Assembly: GCA_002329405.1 (NCBI GenBank) | Contig: DCTE01000054.1 | Span: 484-8,832 of the forward strand | Source: Ruminococcaceae bacterium UBA1448 | GTDB taxonomy: Bacteria > Bacillota > Clostridia > Oscillospirales > Ruminococcaceae | DNA length: 8,349 nucleotides | Reading direction: 5' to 3' | Shown: positions 6,237 to 8,349 of the stretch, in pieces | How positions within the stretch are numbered: position 1 is the stretch's first letter | Layout of the letters: each line of letters begins with the position of its first letter | Notes under the pieces: generated by a model | What the model saw: the letters and a program-made list of their open reading frames with translations, nothing else | The model's database searches: none | Told to the model about the DNA's origin: nothing | Translations under genes and position numbers: made by a program

Positions 6237-7555
6237 AAAATAAGCGGATGAAACTACTGGCGGTTATGCTGTCGGCCATCCTGATGGTATGCCTTGCCCT
6301 GACCGGCTGCGCGGAGCAGAAAACCGGTGTCAGCAGTGCACAGGATGCGAAAAACGGAGTCGCGCAGATTGCCTGTACCATCTGCCTTGAAGACGGCAGT
6401 CTGGTTACCGGAAGTACCGGAAGCGGCTTTTTTATCGGAAAAGATGGTGAAGACCCGGAATACCTGATCACCAATCACCATGTAGTTGAAGATTATCTGA
6501 TCGCTGGTTCAGGTGAATGGACGACCCTGAGTGACGGTGAGATTGAGGTTACAGTGAAAGCGTACGTTGACGTCTATTTTGACCGCAACGATTATATCGA
6601 AGCCAATGTCGTCAGCTATAATGAAACAGCGGATATTGCGATCCTGCGTCTGAACCAGACGACCGACCAGAGGGTGGCACTGGCTTTGACCGAGCCAACC
6701 GAAGATATGATCGGTTCGGCCGTCTACTGTATTGGTTTCCCGGGATTGTCGGACAATACCTTGATGGATGCAGCCACCCAGAGTGGTTTGAGTGATATGA
6801 CCGTCACCAGCGGAACCATCAGCCGGCTTTTAACTACATCCGGTTCTGGCATCCGCAGGATACAGACCGACGCGGTCATCCAGCATGGCAATTCCGGCGG
6901 CCCGATGGTGAATGAGAAGGGCGAGGTGCTTGGGGTCAACTCCTGGACGGTTATCGACAATGAGACGCAGGAACGCAACTATTATGCCTGCAACATTTCA
7001 GAAGCGATCCTGCTGCTGAATCAGAACAGCATTCCCTACACGATGGCGGGAGAAAAACAGACGACCGGTCTGCTGCCGTTTATCCTGGCGGGTGCTGGTG
7101 TCATAATGGTAGTTGGAATCATTCTGATTGCCGTAATGACTGGCCGCCGTCCCAAGGCTGTCCCGGTCCCAGAACCGCCGGCCCCGCAGCCCCAGCCGGT
7201 TGTCCAGCCTGCTGCAAACCCGGAGGATTCCGGCTACCGGCTGCAATGCACATCTGGCGCGCTGTCCGGGCAGCGTTTTATGATCAGACAGAATAACCCG
7301 CTGGTCCTGGGTCGCAACAGCGAGCTGTGCAATGTTGTCTTCCCCAATACGCCGGGCATCAGCGGAAAGCATTGCGCTGTCTGGTGTAAGCATGGTAAAA
7401 TATATGTACAGGATATGGGTTCTACCCACGGCACCTACATTCTGCCCGGAACCCGGCTTCCGTCCAACCAGGCGATGGAAGTCAAGGCCGGGGAGGGGTT
7501 CTATCTCGGTTCCCCCCAGGAGAGTTTTGTCATCGCTGAAAGGCGGGGATGCTGA
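6233..7555 (+). CDS. Lipoprotein-like trypsin/HtrA-fold serine protease with transmembrane helix and cytoplasmic FHA domain
   Basis: A 440-residue protein with an unusual layout. Residues 1-25 form a signal peptide ending in the lipobox LTGC (Cys26), predicting lipid attachment outside the membrane. Residues about 35-270 are an HtrA/trypsin-like protease: GSGFFI (64-69), TNHHVV with catalytic His83, ETADIAIL with Asp134, and QHGNSGGPM with Ser221 and its oxyanion loop; VTSGTISR (191-198) and GEVLGVNSW (230-238) fit the fold. There is no PDZ domain. A transmembrane helix at about 279-303 ends in positive GRRPK, then a proline-rich linker (308-330) leads to an FHA domain (334-437) with Gly-Arg 360-361, Ser377-x-x-His380 and GSTHGTY (396-402). 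The protease therefore faces outside and the FHA inside. GAGAGGAG (6216-6223) ends 9 bases before the ATG. The gene overlaps the upstream phosphatase (ATGA) and is followed after 2 bases by the kinase. Confidence 0.93.
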   Translation: MKNKRMKLLAVMLSAILMVCLALTGCAEQKTGVSSAQDAKNGVAQIACTICLEDGSLVTGSTGSGFFIGKDGEDPEYLITNHHVVEDYLIAGSGEWTTLSDGEIEVTVKAYVDVYFDRNDYIEANVVSYNETADIAILRLNQTTDQRVALALTEPTEDMIGSAVYCIGFPGLSDNTLMDAATQSGLSDMTVTSGTISRLLTTSGSGIRRIQTDAVIQHGNSGGPMVNEKGEVLGVNSWTVIDNETQERNYYACNISEAILLLNQNSIPYTMAGEKQTTGLLPFILAGAGVIMVVGIILIAVMTGRRPKAVPVPEPPAPQPQPVVQPAANPEDSGYRLQCTSGALSGQRFMIRQNNPLVLGRNSELCNVVFPNTPGISGKHCAVWCKHGKIYVQDMGSTHGTYILPGTRLPSNQAMEVKAGEGFYLGSPQESFVIAERRGC

Positions 7556-7557
7556 CA

Positions 7558-8349
7558 ATGGACAAACAAGCTGCAATGGAAGTCTGTCTTCCATCTGGAA
7601 CGGTTGTCCGCGGTCCGCGCCACAGTTTTATCCTGGAAGAGCTGCTCGGAAAGGGCGGTTTTGGGATCACCTACCGCGGACGGGAGGTAGTCACTGGCCA
7701 GGCAGTGGCGGTCAAGGAATACTTTCCCAACCGCTGCCAGCCCTGCCGGATGCAGGACGGGAACATTGTTCCGCCAAGCCAGAACGAGTATGCGTATGAA
7801 TGCGGGAAAAAGAGTTTTCTGAATGAAGCGGCGATGCTTCGTGCGCTGGAGGATATCCCGTCGGTCGTACGGATCCTGGACTTTTTTCCCGCCAACGGGA
7901 CAGCTTATATGGTGATGGAATACCTGGACGGGACCACCCTCCGGCAGATTGTGGAGCGCAACGGCCCCCTTGATATCAATTCTTTCCGGCCCCAGCTGGC
8001 CACCCTGATGCGGGACATCTGCCTGATCCATGAACGCGGGGTATTGCACCGGGATATCGCGCCGGACAATATCATGTGGATGCCGGACGGAGGGCTGAAA
8101 CTGCTGGATTTTGGTTCTGCCCGCGCGATGGAGGACGGGCGGTCGATGACGGTACAGCTCAAGCCGGGATTTGCGCCGCTGGAGCAGTACCAGACCAGGG
8201 GACAGGGGGATTATACCGACCTGTACGCCCTGTGTGCGACCATCTATTATTGTGTGACCGGTCTGGTACCGGTCGCGGCACCCGAACGGGTTTTTGCACT
8301 CGGTAACGACAATATCGACCCGCTGATCTGGCCGCGAGTAGCCGGTGTT
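7558..8349 (+). CDS. Ser/Thr protein kinase (Hanks-type), 3' end outside the window
   Basis: The first 264 residues of a eukaryotic-like kinase; the frame is open to the window end. Visible motifs are the glycine loop LLGKGGFGITYRG (29-41), VAVKEYFP with ATP-binding Lys53, a candidate helix-C Glu90 (FLNEAAML), hinge VMEYLDG (119-125), catalytic loop HRDIAPDN (164-171, catalytic Asp166, metal-binding Asn171), DFGSAR (184-189, Asp184), an activation segment with Thr198 and FAPLEQY (205-211) where most kinases have APE, and DYTDLYALCATIYY (218-231, Asp221). The catalytic-loop Lys of HRDxKxxN is Ala168. The KEYFP stretch and a small residue at that site are, as I recall, shared by a clostridial kinase subgroup. 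The catalytic domain should be cytoplasmic; any membrane helix or sensor would lie in the missing C-terminus. ATG 7558 is 2 bases after the protease stop, with a weak GGCGGGG site. It is the only kinase seen in the operon and presumably makes the marks the FHA domains read. Confidence 0.95.
   Translation, partial: MDKQAAMEVCLPSGTVVRGPRHSFILEELLGKGGFGITYRGREVVTGQAVAVKEYFPNRCQPCRMQDGNIVPPSQNEYAYECGKKSFLNEAAMLRALEDIPSVVRILDFFPANGTAYMVMEYLDGTTLRQIVERNGPLDINSFRPQLATLMRDICLIHERGVLHRDIAPDNIMWMPDGGLKLLDFGSARAMEDGRSMTVQLKPGFAPLEQYQTRGQGDYTDLYALCATIYYCVTGLVPVAAPERVFALGNDNIDPLIWPRVAGV

Noticed and set aside
3077..8349. A type VII or type VI secretion locus
   Set aside because: Kinase, PP2C and FHA genes occur in such loci, but no WXG100, EssC, EssB, sheath or VgrG gene is in the window, so the label is not supported here.

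Overview
The window looks like chromosomal DNA of an anaerobic Bacillota (Clostridia, perhaps a Lachnospiraceae or Oscillospiraceae gut species). The grounds are strong GGAGG-type ribosome sites, TTG/GTG starts, tight same-strand packing, a PadR plus HAAS-like membrane protein pair, and an acetyltransferase of a type I associate with Lachnospiraceae. The taxonomic call is inference. All ten genes I can support lie on the + strand; I see no RNA genes, CRISPR arrays, transposases or attachment sites.

Region 1 (1-1805) is lower in G+C and holds a small XRE-type regulator, then a hexapeptide-repeat acyltransferase and a GNAT acetyltransferase that are probably cotranscribed. It ends in a strong intrinsic terminator. 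Region 2 (1806-2979) is a self-contained unit: a consensus sigma-A-type promoter, a palindrome just downstream of it, a PadR regulator, a four-helix membrane protein with a HAAS-like middle, and a second terminator nearly identical to the first.

Region 3 (2980 to the window end) is the notable part: a G+C-rich, tightly coupled phospho-signalling operon behind an extended -10 promoter. In order it encodes (i) a DUF805 membrane domain fused to an FHA domain, (ii) a Zn-finger/FHA adaptor, (iii) a membrane-anchored PP2C phosphatase, (iv) a soluble PP2C phosphatase, (v) a lipoprotein-like trypsin/HtrA-fold protease with a transmembrane helix and a C-terminal FHA domain, and (vi) a Ser/Thr kinase cut by the window end. 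From the third gene on, junctions are 2-nt gaps or 4-nt overlaps.

A working model (inference): the kinase phosphorylates Thr residues on partners, the three FHA proteins read those marks at the membrane, the two PP2Cs erase them, and the membrane-spanning protease links cytoplasmic phospho-state to proteolysis outside the cell. No effector or secretion gene (WXG100, EssC, VWA) is inside the window, so the process controlled by the operon cannot be named from this sequence alone.
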